From the NCBI RefSeq assembly GCF_000316115.1, contig NZ_JH993793.1:271517-335516 (forward strand): a stretch of DNA of 64,000 nt, in the 5' to 3' direction. Origin of the DNA: Leptolyngbya sp. PCC 7375. GTDB lineage: Bacteria > Cyanobacteriota > Cyanobacteriia > Phormidesmidales > Phormidesmidaceae. Positions 26,003 through 35,956 of the stretch are shown in pieces. A model generated the notes under the pieces. The model saw only the letters and a program-made list of their open reading frames with translations. It did no database searches and had not been told where the DNA came from. Every line of letters begins with the position of its first letter. The first letter of the stretch is position 1. Both the position numbers and the translations under genes were made by a program.

Positions 26003-26036
26003 AGGGAGGGGGATGGGGGGGATGGGGGGATGGGGG
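26003..26036 (+). repeat. G-rich run, G-quadruplex candidate
   Basis: Five tracts of three to seven G separated by A or AT, after the stop of the secreted-protein gene and before the convergent TPR-CHAT gene. Four or more G-tracts with two-base loops can fold into a G-quadruplex. The unit GGGGGAT is repeated, so slippage is also likely. Confidence 0.6.
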
Positions 26037-26202
26037 TGAGGGCTAGGATTTTGATTGGCTATTTCTGGGGTGAGGCGGCTTATGCGGTGCTGGGGATATA
26101 ATCGCTGGATGGCTTGTATATCAAACCATTTGTCACTGTTTTCTAACCCTTGAGAAAAGGGGGCTTCTTAATCTTGTGGAAGTTTAGTTGGAACTGAGCC
26201 GA

Positions 26203-28665
26203 TTACAGACTGTTGCCAATCAGGCTAAATCCAGCCCATTCTCTAGGAGTACGTTCTTGTTCAATTGCTTGTAACATAGCTTGACGGAGGGCTTGGGCAT
26301 ACGAAAGATGAGGATTTTTGGTCACTTGCTGATAAAAAGAGTGCATCAGGTCTGCTGTTGGGGCATCGGGAACTGCCCACAAAGAAACCATCACCTGCTC
26401 TGCTCCGGCTAGCAAAAGAGAACGGGATAACCCAACTACGCCATCGCCCGTAATCTCACCACGTCCAGTATCACAGGCGCTTAACACCACTAGTTCTGCC
26501 GATAAGGATAGGTTGGCAATTTCTGTTGCCGTTAGTAAGCCGTCCTGACCATCTCCGGCAGCTAACGCGATCGCACCGGGGACCGTAATCGATTCATCCT
26601 CACTAGCGTAATCCAATAATCCATGGGTCGCTAAATGAATCCATCGGGCATTGGCCAATTGAGGAACTACGGTTGCTTCGGTTGCAGCCTCTCCTAGTAA
26701 GGGAGTGGTATTGAGGAGGGGTGCGATCGCCACCGCTTCCTTCTCGGCTCCTGGCAATTGGGCCAGCTCAAACCCTGGCACCTCTGGCATCGTTGGATCA
26801 CCCACTACAACAGCGCCAGACCCACTGGCAGGTTGAATTAACCCTAAGGCTTGCAAAGAGGGCGCACTGAGTAGCGTATGTTGCTCAATAAGATAGCGAT
26901 TATCATGATCCAGTAAGGCCGCAAACGGCACCAGCAACAAACTTTCCTGGGGAATAACCACAACTGGATCAGTGGGGTCTGGGGGTAAATGCTGGACAAT
27001 GGGAGCTATTAATATATCGTGGAGCTGGCGTAATGAATTACCTTGTTGTTCCGGATCAAACGTAGGAACAACCTTAATGCCACCTCGACCCGGTACACCC
27101 AAGTCTGAACGAGCATCAGCCACCAAATCACCCAGGGCAGGATGGTCTGTCAGGTCAACCTGTTCAAACTGAATCTCTCCGGTGGGTTGTACCACCCAGA
27201 TGAGGAGCCCCATAGGCTGATTTTGCAGTTGATTATCCCGTCGCTGGGGTGCAAAAATCTCTTGGTTATCAACAATCAGCGCATATTCTACTACCGTAAT
27301 CTGCTGCTCTTGGGCAATTCGTTTAAGACCTGCCAGGGTGGGCTTTGGGTGGGCAGGTGTTGGATTCTCTTTTGCCAGCTGTTCAACAAACGAGCGGGCG
27401 CGCCCTTGTTCAGTCACTTCCAAGGCTAACTCAGGCTGGCCTTGGGCAACAAATACCTGCTGTAGGGTGCGATAGGTTAATACCTGGGTATCAAACAGCT
27501 GAATCCGACTTTGATCATCGGTCCCCAGGGTAGAGCGTTGGTCTTCCCACAGACGAATGGCTTGTTGTAGGTAGATAGCAGCTTCGTCCAGACGGTCATC
27601 AAGAAAGGCCACATTACCTAGATTGTTGAGGGTTTGGGCAGTCCCTAACAGACTACCCGCCGCCTGTTCCGCCTGTAGCCGCTGTTGCAGCAGGTCGGTG
27701 GCTTGGCCATAATTACCCAGGGTGGCATGGGCTAACCCCAGGGTACCTAGAACATTGCCAATGAGGGTCGGGTCACCCACTGCTTGGGCTAATGTTAGCG
27801 CCTGGGGCAAGGTTTCTAAAGCTATCTCGGGTTGTTTTAGCGCCAGCTGGGTTTCGCCGACGTTGGCCCGTCCTATGGCTTGAAAATAGGGATCTTCTAA
27901 TTCTTCTGCCAGGGTGACAACCTGTTGATGATAAGTCAGGGCTTGGGGATAGTCTCCCTGGAAGAAGTAGGCGGTACCCAGACTTTGGGCAGCCTGTAGT
28001 TTGAGGCTTGGGTTTTGGGTTAACGTTGCCACCTCCTCCAACTCCTGTGCCGTACTCAACAGACGATCATAATTGCCTAGAACAGAATAGGTGACTGCCA
28101 GCAAACTCAGGGCCCTAGCCTGGCTCAGCGAGTCTGTTTGAGAAAGGGCCAAACTCTGCTGCAAATAGGTCTCAGCCACATCAAACTGCTCGGCCTGCAC
28201 TGCGGCACTGCCTAGATTTCCGAATGCCTGGGCTGTGAGCGATGGATCACCTAGCTGTTGGGCGACATTGAGCTGGTGCTGGTAGTGGGTGATGGCAGCG
28301 GTATAGTCAGCGGCACTAAAGGCTACCAATCCTTGTTGAGCATAGATCAAAGCCAGTGTTTGCCAGATTAACGATAGAGAAGCCGTGTCATTAATCTGTT
28401 GGTAGAGACTGAGGGCGGTTTGGAGAGAGTCAATAGCATCGTCTAAACGGTTTTTACTATAGGCGGTGATACCGGTCTGGAGTAAACCATCAGCTTGGTC
28501 TTTTAGCTCTTGAGAAGAAGCTGTTTGGGCGAGGGTTGATCGTACGCTATTGCCAGCAGGTGTACTACTGGCAGCAACACTGCTAGGGATAAATAGCAGC
28601 AGGCAGGATAGGAGTAGACAATAACGGTGGAGCATAGGGCAGCACACGGGCATTAATGCGGACAC
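26203..28665 (-). CDS. TPR-CHAT protein, exported (820 aa)
   Basis: A signal peptide or N-terminal anchor (YCLLLSCLLLFIPSSVAA) is followed by about ten tetratricopeptide repeats (residues 55-400; e.g. AQAFGNLGSAAVQAEQFDVAETYLQQ) and a C-terminal CHAT caspase-like protease domain. The catalytic dyad is His681 (IHLATHG) and Cys731 (VVLSACDTG). CHAT proteases cut protein targets; TPR repeats usually bind partners. Export is unusual for the well-studied defence CHATs but common in cyanobacterial ones. It is divergent from the trypsin-like protease gene 400 bases away. Confidence 0.9.
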   Translation of the reverse strand: MSALMPVCCPMLHRYCLLLSCLLLFIPSSVAASSTPAGNSVRSTLAQTASSQELKDQADGLLQTGITAYSKNRLDDAIDSLQTALSLYQQINDTASLSLIWQTLALIYAQQGLVAFSAADYTAAITHYQHQLNVAQQLGDPSLTAQAFGNLGSAAVQAEQFDVAETYLQQSLALSQTDSLSQARALSLLAVTYSVLGNYDRLLSTAQELEEVATLTQNPSLKLQAAQSLGTAYFFQGDYPQALTYHQQVVTLAEELEDPYFQAIGRANVGETQLALKQPEIALETLPQALTLAQAVGDPTLIGNVLGTLGLAHATLGNYGQATDLLQQRLQAEQAAGSLLGTAQTLNNLGNVAFLDDRLDEAAIYLQQAIRLWEDQRSTLGTDDQSRIQLFDTQVLTYRTLQQVFVAQGQPELALEVTEQGRARSFVEQLAKENPTPAHPKPTLAGLKRIAQEQQITVVEYALIVDNQEIFAPQRRDNQLQNQPMGLLIWVVQPTGEIQFEQVDLTDHPALGDLVADARSDLGVPGRGGIKVVPTFDPEQQGNSLRQLHDILIAPIVQHLPPDPTDPVVVIPQESLLLVPFAALLDHDNRYLIEQHTLLSAPSLQALGLIQPASGSGAVVVGDPTMPEVPGFELAQLPGAEKEAVAIAPLLNTTPLLGEAATEATVVPQLANARWIHLATHGLLDYASEDESITVPGAIALAAGDGQDGLLTATEIANLSLSAELVVLSACDTGRGEITGDGVVGLSRSLLLAGAEQVMVSLWAVPDAPTADLMHSFYQQVTKNPHLSYAQALRQAMLQAIEQERTPREWAGFSLIGNSL

Positions 28666-29073
28666 CTCTGGGGCAAACGTTGTTTTTAGCTAGGCAGTCA
28701 AATGGGGCTGATTGTTGAATTGCTCTCAGATTTGGTGGGTTTTGGCTTTTTCATTATAGAACTGGAGTATAGGGTCGTGATTAGCCAAAACATTAGGCAG
28801 GTATAGCCAACATTTTGTTAAGTCTAACCAATTTAATATCAATCATTACCATAGATTGAGAGTCGCTTTAGATCGCAGTCTCCCCATTGATATGTGGTCA
28901 TTTTGTAACTGTTGTCAGCATGCTTGTGCTATCTGAATGAAATCTTAAAATTACAGCTAGTTCGAATAACCTGGGTGCATCGAGCGGTAACGATAGATGT
29001 AGTGCAAAGAGTGCATCAACGGATCACCACATTGCAATTGACTTCGTTTATCAGATTGGTTTTAGACTAACCC
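28666..29073. promoter_or_regulatory. Divergent promoter region between TPR-CHAT and trypsin-like genes
   Basis: About 400 bases with no gene between two divergent starts; it must carry both promoters. AT-rich with several TAxxxT boxes, but I cannot fix one with confidence. Confidence 0.4.
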
Positions 29074-29994
29074 ATGAAGAAATTAGTATTCTCTTCTATC
29101 CTTGGCATTGGTATTCTCTTTACCAGTAGTTTGCACTGGCGACAGCTACAGTCTGCTAAAGCAGATGTGACCATTCGGCGTTCAGCTCCTACATTCACCC
29201 TTGACCCCAGCGACCTTGATCTTTCCACATCGGCGTTTGTGCCCGATAATCTGCCCATTTCTAATGAACCTGACGGCGGTCGTGGCATCATTGGCCCTGA
29301 TAACCGCACTGAGGTGCGCTTACGCGCCTACCCTTGGACAGCCATTGGCCGTTTAGATGGCATTACCCAGAATGGTGGCCGCTACCATTGCACCGCCACC
29401 CTAATTGATGTCGATATTATTCTGACTAATTCTCACTGTGTCATTGACCCTGAAACCAGTCAACCTGCTGTTCGGCTAGTCTTTTCACCAAATGTTATCG
29501 ATGGCACCGTTAGTTCCCCCCTAGACCGTGCAGAGGTCATTGACGGGCTGTTCGGCACAGACTTTCAAGACCGTAGTGATCCCCCCCATGAGGATGATTG
29601 GGCCATTCTGAAACTCAATAAATCCCTTGGGGAACAGTTTGGGACTATTCCTTTAAAGGCGATCGACACCCAAACCCTTGTGCAAGGTACCTACCGTAAT
29701 AACCTGATCATGGTGGGTTACTCCGGTGACTACCCTGCAGTACTTCCCGGTCTAACCGCTGCCGCCCATATTGGCTGTAGTATCACTGCTGAAGCAGAGG
29801 AAGTGATTTATCACATTTGTGATACCTATGGTGGTTCTTCAGGTGGCCCGCTTTTAGCTAACGATGGTGACAGCTATAGCATTGTCGGTTTGAATGCCGC
29901 CGCTAAGCTGGATCGTGAGGAGCGTGGAGTCGTTAACTATGGTGTCAAAATCTCTCGTATTCTTGATCACTTTCCCCAGCTAACGAATCAATAG
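29074..29994 (+). CDS. Exported trypsin-like serine protease
   Basis: A signal peptide of about 30 residues ends near SAKA. The catalytic triad of the chymotrypsin fold is His121 (LTNSHC), Asp175 (EDDWAILKL) and Ser256 (GGSSGGP). Four or so cysteines could form disulfides (YHCTATL with NSHC). Length of 306 fits V8/trypsin-like bacterial proteases acting outside the cytoplasm. It precedes the CHAT-CHASE2 gene by about 50 bases on the same strand and may be co-transcribed with it. Confidence 0.9.
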   Translation: MKKLVFSSILGIGILFTSSLHWRQLQSAKADVTIRRSAPTFTLDPSDLDLSTSAFVPDNLPISNEPDGGRGIIGPDNRTEVRLRAYPWTAIGRLDGITQNGGRYHCTATLIDVDIILTNSHCVIDPETSQPAVRLVFSPNVIDGTVSSPLDRAEVIDGLFGTDFQDRSDPPHEDDWAILKLNKSLGEQFGTIPLKAIDTQTLVQGTYRNNLIMVGYSGDYPAVLPGLTAAAHIGCSITAEAEEVIYHICDTYGGSSGGPLLANDGDSYSIVGLNAAAKLDREERGVVNYGVKISRILDHFPQLTNQ

Positions 29995-30045
29995 AAATAG
30001 ACAGCCATTCACTCTGTGCCATTCACTCTGTGCCATTTAATCTAT

Positions 30046-32505
30046 ATGGATCAAACCTATCGCCTTGTTGTTACCCATGTGCAGCAGATCTGTCTCTTTG
30101 ATCTGACCTGGGGCGATGGCATGCAGCTTACCGCCCAGGTACCCTATCCTGAAGAACTCACCCTATTACACCAACGCTGGCAGCGGGCCTACTACAATTT
30201 CTATCGTGCTTTGCAGAAGGTCAATGCAGTGGGTGAGTCATCGGCAATGCGGGGACGAACTGGGGCTGTGGGGCAAGTGCCTGTCGCCCAAACCGACTTG
30301 CGGAGTCAGCTGGGTCAGGCTGAGGTGCGCCTATTGACGGTGTTTCAAAGTTGGCTGGAACGGCGTGAGTTAATTGGCATTCGTGAACAGTTGAATCGGC
30401 GTGCAGAGGGACTCCAACGTGGGGTTACGTTGTACATTACCTGTGCTGCGATGGAACTGCGAAGATTGCCATGGGAGACCTGGGAACTGGCCCGAGGCTT
30501 TGGTCAAGGACCACCCATACGGATTACACGGTTGCCTGCCAATATTTCTGTGGCGGCAAACCCACCTCAGAAAAAACGGCGTAAAGCGCGTGCTCTGGTG
30601 ATCATTGGTGATGATACGGGACTGGATTTTAAGCAGGATTTGGATGCTATTGATCGGTTGAAAACACTGGTAGATATTCAAAAAATTGGCTGGCAGCTGG
30701 GGCAGAAAACAAATACTCTGATTGATCAGGTGCGGGGTGTAATTCGTGACCCAGCTGGTTGGGATATGCTGTTCTTCTTTGGCCATAGCAATGAAATGGC
30801 TGAGCTAGGGGGAGAGATTGCGATCGCACCCAAAACCACAATCTCCATGCGCGACCTGGAATCTGACCTCACGGAAGCTAAACGCAACGGCCTCCAGTTT
30901 GCCCTGTTTAACTCCTGCAAAGGCTTAGACATCGCTGATCGGCTAGTGGCGCTGGGGCTAAACCAGGTAGTCATCATGCGAGAGCCGATCCACAATGACG
31001 TTGCTCAATACTTTTTATTACAGTTTTTACAACAGTTATCCCAGTATGCCGATGTCCAGACAGCCCTGCAAGAAGCAACAAAGGCGCTGAAAGCTGAAAA
31101 GACTATGGCCTATCCATCGGCCTACTTAGTGCCCTCTTTATTTAGCCACCGGGGTGCGCAGCTATTTCGGCTACAGCCAGTGGGTTGGCAAGCCAAGCTC
31201 ACAGAGCTATGGCCCAGTCGAAAACAGGGGATGGCGCTGGGTGCGATCGCAATTCTCTCATTGCTGCCGCCGGTGCGAGATAGTCTGATGGCGGGTCGCC
31301 TATGGACCCAGGCAGTTGCTCGCCAGATAACAACTCAGCCTCTCCAGGCAGACGTTTCTCCCCCCGTGCTGTTGGTCCATGTGGATGAAACATCCATTGC
31401 CAAAGGGATTCCTGACGGTGATGCCAACCCCATCAATCGAGCCTACTTAGCCAAGCTGCTAGACCGGATTGTTGAATTAGATAGTCAGATTATTGGTATT
31501 GATTATCTGTTAGATCGGCGTCAGGATGAGAATAATGCCCGCTTAACAAAAAGCCTGGAGAAAGCAGTCAATGAGGGTAACTGGCTAGTGCTGGCCAGTG
31601 ATTTGCTAGATAAGCAAGAGATTGGCCCTTCAGCAGGGTTGGCTAATCCGGCATGGAGCATGCAGGGGCTAACTAAGGCTCCGGCCTCCTGGCACCTAAA
31701 AGCACTACAAATCGGTCAAGATTGCCACAGCCGTTGTCCTTTCAGTTACCTACTGGCAATTACCCATACAGCGATGGAGACCCCATCTGGCAAAAAACTG
31801 ACCCCCTCCTTAGACAGAACCAACAATCTGCGTAAAGAATTATTTGAGACGATTGTAAAAGACAATAATTCTCCAGTCTTATATCAGCTATTGAACTATC
31901 GCCTGTCACCGATTTTAAGTCTGTCTCGGTGGATAGAACAACGCTGGTTCCATCCTATTTTAGATTTTTCAATGCCGCTCAGTCATATTTATGATCGCAT
32001 ACCAGCCCATGCATTATTAGAAGAGGATATACAAGATTTATCTGCTCACTATGACTGGCAAAACCAAATTGTGTTAATCGGTTCTGGTGGCTACAACGAG
32101 GCGGGTATAGGCTCTGAGAGTGACTATGTCTCGAATCCACCAGCCATTCAATTTTGGCGAGACCAAACCCAGGATTTGAGCAGTCGATTCACAGGGGTAG
32201 AAGCTCATTCGTATATGATTCATCATTTTTTAAATCAGCACTGGATGATACCGATTCCTGTTTTGTGGATGGTAGGAATTGGCACCATTGTAGGTGCTAT
32301 GTCTGCGCTAGCTATGCAACGAGATCAGCAGTTACGACACTATCGCTGGCTAGGGCTTATAGGTTTCAGTGTCGGATATGGGCTATTCGGGATTGTTGTG
32401 TATGGTGCAGCCTCGATTGTTTTGCCCTGGCTACTGCCTACGGCCACTGTGTGGGTATATCACATACCCGGTTTGCAAAATTGTAATCAGGAGAAAAATC
32501 TATGA
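30046..32505 (+). CDS. CHAT-CHASE2 membrane protein (819 aa)
   Basis: Residues 1-370 form a CHAT-like domain with His247 (FFFGHSNEM) and Cys291 (LFNSCKGLD) in the order of the caspase dyad. A hydrophobic segment near 395 leads into a CHASE2 sensor domain (VLLVHVDETS, IIGIDYLLDRR; about 420-725), which would face outside. Three membrane helices end the protein. The layout suggests a protease or degenerate protease whose activity depends on an external signal. ATG 30046 is preferred to an in-frame TTG or GTG at 30016 since homologues start near MDQTY. It overlaps the DUF928 gene by four bases (ATGA). Confidence 0.87.
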   Translation: MDQTYRLVVTHVQQICLFDLTWGDGMQLTAQVPYPEELTLLHQRWQRAYYNFYRALQKVNAVGESSAMRGRTGAVGQVPVAQTDLRSQLGQAEVRLLTVFQSWLERRELIGIREQLNRRAEGLQRGVTLYITCAAMELRRLPWETWELARGFGQGPPIRITRLPANISVAANPPQKKRRKARALVIIGDDTGLDFKQDLDAIDRLKTLVDIQKIGWQLGQKTNTLIDQVRGVIRDPAGWDMLFFFGHSNEMAELGGEIAIAPKTTISMRDLESDLTEAKRNGLQFALFNSCKGLDIADRLVALGLNQVVIMREPIHNDVAQYFLLQFLQQLSQYADVQTALQEATKALKAEKTMAYPSAYLVPSLFSHRGAQLFRLQPVGWQAKLTELWPSRKQGMALGAIAILSLLPPVRDSLMAGRLWTQAVARQITTQPLQADVSPPVLLVHVDETSIAKGIPDGDANPINRAYLAKLLDRIVELDSQIIGIDYLLDRRQDENNARLTKSLEKAVNEGNWLVLASDLLDKQEIGPSAGLANPAWSMQGLTKAPASWHLKALQIGQDCHSRCPFSYLLAITHTAMETPSGKKLTPSLDRTNNLRKELFETIVKDNNSPVLYQLLNYRLSPILSLSRWIEQRWFHPILDFSMPLSHIYDRIPAHALLEEDIQDLSAHYDWQNQIVLIGSGGYNEAGIGSESDYVSNPPAIQFWRDQTQDLSSRFTGVEAHSYMIHHFLNQHWMIPIPVLWMVGIGTIVGAMSALAMQRDQQLRHYRWLGLIGFSVGYGLFGIVVYGAASIVLPWLLPTATVWVYHIPGLQNCNQEKNL

Positions 32506-33197
32506 CAATTCACGTCAAGGCCATGGGGCGCATGGGGTTGGTTAGTGTTGTTGCCCTATGCTTGGGCCTGGGGTTGGCATCAAATGCTAGCGCCCAAAAC
32601 TCCTCTAGCGATTTACACAGCCGCTTAACTCATATTTGGAGCCGTATTGTTAGGGATGATGAGGACAGGGAAAGAAGTTTGGTGTCACGGGGACCGCTAT
32701 GTGTGCTCTCACCCACCCATCTGGGTGCAGATACTCCTGAGATCTGGCGTGATCAACCTGTGATTGTTTGGCAACCTGGGGCAGTGGCTAAAGTCTCTCT
32801 AGCGGTTGACTCAAAGATTCCTTTTTGGGAATACACACCATCTGCTGATAAAACCCATGTAATTTATGATGGTGAACCCTTAGAGCCTGGAGAAACCTAT
32901 ACGTTAGGACTATATGCCATTGAGAACGCAGATCCTACCTTAATTCCTAACTTTCAAATTGTCTCAGCTGAGACACGGACATTAATTAGCAATGAATTGG
33001 AGAGTTCTTCTAGCCCGAATGAGTCAACGGTGTCTGATGCTGAGTGGGCTGCAATTCAGCAGGCTGAGTATTTTGTGGAGCATAATTTTCCCTACGATGC
33101 GATTCAATCTCTCTTTAGTGTGAGTGAGCCCTCTGCTGAACTGTTGGGAATCCAAGAAAAGATGATTGAGAATGTGTGCACCCCTTCTCAAGATTAG
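32502..33197 (+). CDS. DUF928 family exported protein
   Basis: A signal peptide (ending near ASNASAQ) is followed by a domain with the typical RGPLCVLSP start and a beta-rich middle (WEYTPSADKTH), as in DUF928 proteins of cyanobacteria. The function of the family is unknown; in this phylum it is regularly found beside CHASE2 genes. Translationally coupled to the CHAT-CHASE2 gene by a four-base overlap. The C-terminal 60 residues are acidic and helical, ending with a Cys. Confidence 0.85.
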   Translation: MTIHVKAMGRMGLVSVVALCLGLGLASNASAQNSSSDLHSRLTHIWSRIVRDDEDRERSLVSRGPLCVLSPTHLGADTPEIWRDQPVIVWQPGAVAKVSLAVDSKIPFWEYTPSADKTHVIYDGEPLEPGETYTLGLYAIENADPTLIPNFQIVSAETRTLISNELESSSSPNESTVSDAEWAAIQQAEYFVEHNFPYDAIQSLFSVSEPSAELLGIQEKMIENVCTPSQD

Positions 33198-33220
33198 GGC
33201 ACGCTTATATTCAACAAAGC

Positions 33221-33258
33221 GGTGCGAACTAACCAGTATTATCTGATTAGTTCGCACC
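33221..33258. terminator. Bidirectional terminator between convergent genes
   Basis: A perfect 12-bp stem, GGTGCGAACTAA with TTAGTTCGCACC, encloses a 14-base loop and is followed by TGATTTTTC on the plus strand. It lies between the stops of the DUF928 gene and the PEP-CTERM gene. Confidence 0.85.
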
Positions 33259-33266
33259 TGATTTTT

Positions 33267-34268
33267 CTAACGCTTTTTCTTAAACCCAAGTAATCCTAAC
33301 CCAAAGAACACAATTGTCATCACCATCCCTGGTTCAGGTACACTGACTACCTGGTCAGATGGGTCTGTTGGATGATGCGGAGGGCGACTACGAGCAGATG
33401 TCGGAGGTATATCCCTACCTTCAGGCCCGAACTCTTTGCCTGAAGGTAATTGGGGGGACAGGTCTGGCGGTAGCTCCTCTGGGTCAAAAATGATAATGGG
33501 TGTTTCAGGAGTTGTTTCCACCTCATCTTCAGGAAACTGAAAATTAAACTCAGGCTCATCAGGTTTCTTTTCTGACTCTGCTGCTGGATAAGGCTGTTGC
33601 CGTGAGACTGGAGGCTTTGGCAAGATCTTAGGTGTGGGAAGCTGTATGGGGTTATCTAGAACCGTTGGTACGATTGGCTCAGAGGGTTGTCTCGGAGCGT
33701 CAGGTACAGTGGCATCTATGGGTATTGGCTCAGGTCCTTCTGGTATTGAACCAGGTCCTTTAATGGAGGGCCGGTCTGGATTAGTCAAAATAATCGGACG
33801 TTCAGAACTGTTGAGAAAAGAAGGTGACAGTGTCACCTGGGGGGTAACCTCCAGACTGGGGGCAACGTCAAAGTCCGTATTGAGTTCAGGATAGAACTCA
33901 ATTGTCGGCGAGACAGTAATCTCTGGGTTAAGTTCAGAGTTGAAGTGCAGTTCAGGAGAAAAAATCATCCTAGGATCAACCGTGACCGGAGTTGTTACCT
34001 TGATGTCAGGATCTACAGATACCGTAGGCAGTTCAATATTAATGTTAGGAATCTGGCCATCGGGACGAAAATCAGGAACAGGTTTATCCGGAGGCTGAGA
34101 CTCATCGGGTAGGTGAAAGCTATTGGTATTGAACCAATTGTTAAACATGTCAAAGACATAGGTATTGCCGGACAGCAAAATGAAACTTAAACTGCCAGCA
34201 GCGGATAGTGCGATCGCAGGTAACCCATATTGGAGTAGCTGCCGCAGCACGATTTGGGCTTTGGGCAT
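33267..34268 (-). CDS. PEP-CTERM sorted, proline-rich repeat protein
   Basis: The C-terminus has the complete sorting signal: VPEPG, a hydrophobic helix, and a basic tail (FKKKR). In cyanobacteria such proteins are processed by exosortase and end up at the cell surface or in the matrix. The N-terminus has one hydrophobic segment as signal. Between them lies about 250 residues of low-complexity sequence with repeated P-x-(I/L)-x-(V/F)-x-P patterns (e.g. PTVSVDPDI, PEITVSPTI, PELNTDFDV), likely an extended or beta-helical stalk. No catalytic domain is visible. Confidence 0.9.
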   Translation of the reverse strand: MPKAQIVLRQLLQYGLPAIALSAAGSLSFILLSGNTYVFDMFNNWFNTNSFHLPDESQPPDKPVPDFRPDGQIPNINIELPTVSVDPDIKVTTPVTVDPRMIFSPELHFNSELNPEITVSPTIEFYPELNTDFDVAPSLEVTPQVTLSPSFLNSSERPIILTNPDRPSIKGPGSIPEGPEPIPIDATVPDAPRQPSEPIVPTVLDNPIQLPTPKILPKPPVSRQQPYPAAESEKKPDEPEFNFQFPEDEVETTPETPIIIFDPEELPPDLSPQLPSGKEFGPEGRDIPPTSARSRPPHHPTDPSDQVVSVPEPGMVMTIVFFGLGLLGFKKKR

Positions 34269-34349
34269 GGGAGTCTCCTCATTGAAGAATCAGGGACTGA
34301 ATAGCTGCTACGAGCCACTCAGCCAGGGTTACTTCTTCGTTGTCAAAGC

Positions 34350-34387
34350 TTATTCACACTTGAGAACATTGTGGATCAGTGAATAAG
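34350..34387. promoter_or_regulatory. CTTATTCAC motif pair between divergent genes
   Basis: CTTATTCACAC lies near 34350 and, inverted, CTTATTCACTGA near 34387-34376. The same core is found upstream of the sigma-like gene (39468) and the caspase gene (47100). Confidence 0.4.
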
Positions 34388-34436
34388 TCCCTTCCGTTCA
34401 GAAGTAGCGACGGAGAGTGGATTGAGGATTGACTGA

Positions 34437-34760
34437 ATGCTAAAGCAATTACTTCCCTGGATTCTGATGGCAACGGGTGCTTTTACAGGGGTAACCCAAC
34501 CAGCAGCAGTGGCAAATAATCAGCCCATACTTGCCCAAAAGCCAACTCTTACTGCGGATCAAGAAGAACAGTTATCCTACACCTTCTATGGCCAACAAGT
34601 TCCCCTGGTGGAACGTTCAGATCAGATTGTGGTGGAGTTTAAGCCTGTTCCATCCTTTACCCGTGACCTTAGTGAACCGGCCTATTTACGGCTACAGCTA
34701 GACCCGACAACCGCCTTGGCGTCACCTGCCTACCTTCACTGTCGCGCAACATCCGCCTAA
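34437..34760 (+). pseudogene. N-terminal fragment of an exported protein, possibly a subtilisin-type protease
   Basis: A signal peptide (ending near PAAVA) leads to a segment FYGQQVPLVERSDQIVVEFKP that resembles the start of the propeptide in cyanobacterial S8-type proteases. After about 95 codons the sequence becomes unrelated and stops, immediately before the Uma2 gene remnant on the other strand. The catalytic part is absent, so this is a broken gene. Family assignment is from the propeptide-like pattern only. Confidence 0.5.
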
Positions 34761-35101
34761 ACAGACGGCGTCAAACATTGACAACCTGCTATCTAAAAAA
34801 GTCTTCAACCTGACAGGTAAAGCCTGGCAAAATAGGCGATTTCAAACTATCTTGCGGAAATAGTGTATTCATGAGTTTCAACAAACCATCTTCTCGGCGA
34901 TACACTTCCAACTGCTGAGCGCGCCAATCTAAAATCCAATATTCTTGAACACCGCGTTCACTGTAGAGCTTCACCTTGGTTTCTCGATCTCGCTCTTGAT
35001 TTTGTTTGCCAGCTGATAACACTTTGAAGTGAACCCCTGAATTTGGACAGTAAAATCAGACAATAGCAAGTCTAGACTAACATGTATCAACCTGAGACAT
35101 T

Positions 35102-35956
35102 CTACAATTCCTTCCTCCACTTTTCCTCAAATTCGCTGGGTGTCAAATAGCCCAAAGAAGAGTGAATTCTTTTCTTCATATACACCTCGTCTAAAAACTC
35201 TTCTATTCTCTCATACACTTCATTAAAATTGCGATAGTCCGACAAATCAACCTCCTCTTCTTTTATTGTTCTCATGAGCCGTTCAGCATAACCATTCTCA
35301 TAGGCCTTACCCACGCCTGCCATACTAATCGCTATCTCATTCTCCTCCAATATCTGAACATACGCATTGGCCGCATATTGCACCCCTTGGTCTGAATGGT
35401 GAATCTCTGGAATATACTGGTTCAGTCCTTTCTCCAACGCTGTTATCGTTAACTGTTTCTCCATCGTTCTATCCAAGTGCCAGCCTCGAATACTGCGGGT
35501 GAACACATCCATTAATACCGCTAAATAAACAAATTCGTCCTTCAATCGGATATAGGTGATGTCGCCGACCCATACCTGCTCTGGATACTCTACTACCAAC
35601 CCTTTGACCAGATTAGGATACCGCTTATATCCATGGACACTATTGGTTGTTCGTTTCCGTCGTATTCGTCGCTTTTCCAGTAGTCCCAATTCTCTCATTA
35701 ATCGGCTGATACGTTTGTGATTAACACGCCATCCCTCTCGCTGTAATTGTTTAGTAATCCGTCGATACCCATAGGTGGGATACCGTCCCGCCACATCAAT
35801 GATCGCTTTTTTTAGTTCCTCTTCTTGCGTTTGTTTGTCTGATGTTGACCGATAGTAATAACGACTCCGACTGTAGCCAATGACATCACAGATGACCTGG
35901 ATTGGATACTCGCCTTTCAACTGCTCTATCATGGTTCGTTTCCGCTCAGATTCCAC
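35102..35956 (-). CDS. IS3 element OrfB (rve DDE integrase domain)
   Basis: The N-terminal part includes YPIQVICDVIGYSRSRYYY and the HTH_21 region ending RLMRELGL. The DDE motif is seen as WVGDITYIRL (first Asp), HHSDQGVQYAA (second Asp) and the Glu in NGYAERLMRTIKEEE. Start at GTG or reached by frameshift from OrfA. Complete and apparently functional. Confidence 0.94.
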   Translation of the reverse strand: MESERKRTMIEQLKGEYPIQVICDVIGYSRSRYYYRSTSDKQTQEEELKKAIIDVAGRYPTYGYRRITKQLQREGWRVNHKRISRLMRELGLLEKRRIRRKRTTNSVHGYKRYPNLVKGLVVEYPEQVWVGDITYIRLKDEFVYLAVLMDVFTRSIRGWHLDRTMEKQLTITALEKGLNQYIPEIHHSDQGVQYAANAYVQILEENEIAISMAGVGKAYENGYAERLMRTIKEEEVDLSDYRNFNEVYERIEEFLDEVYMKKRIHSSLGYLTPSEFEEKWRKEL

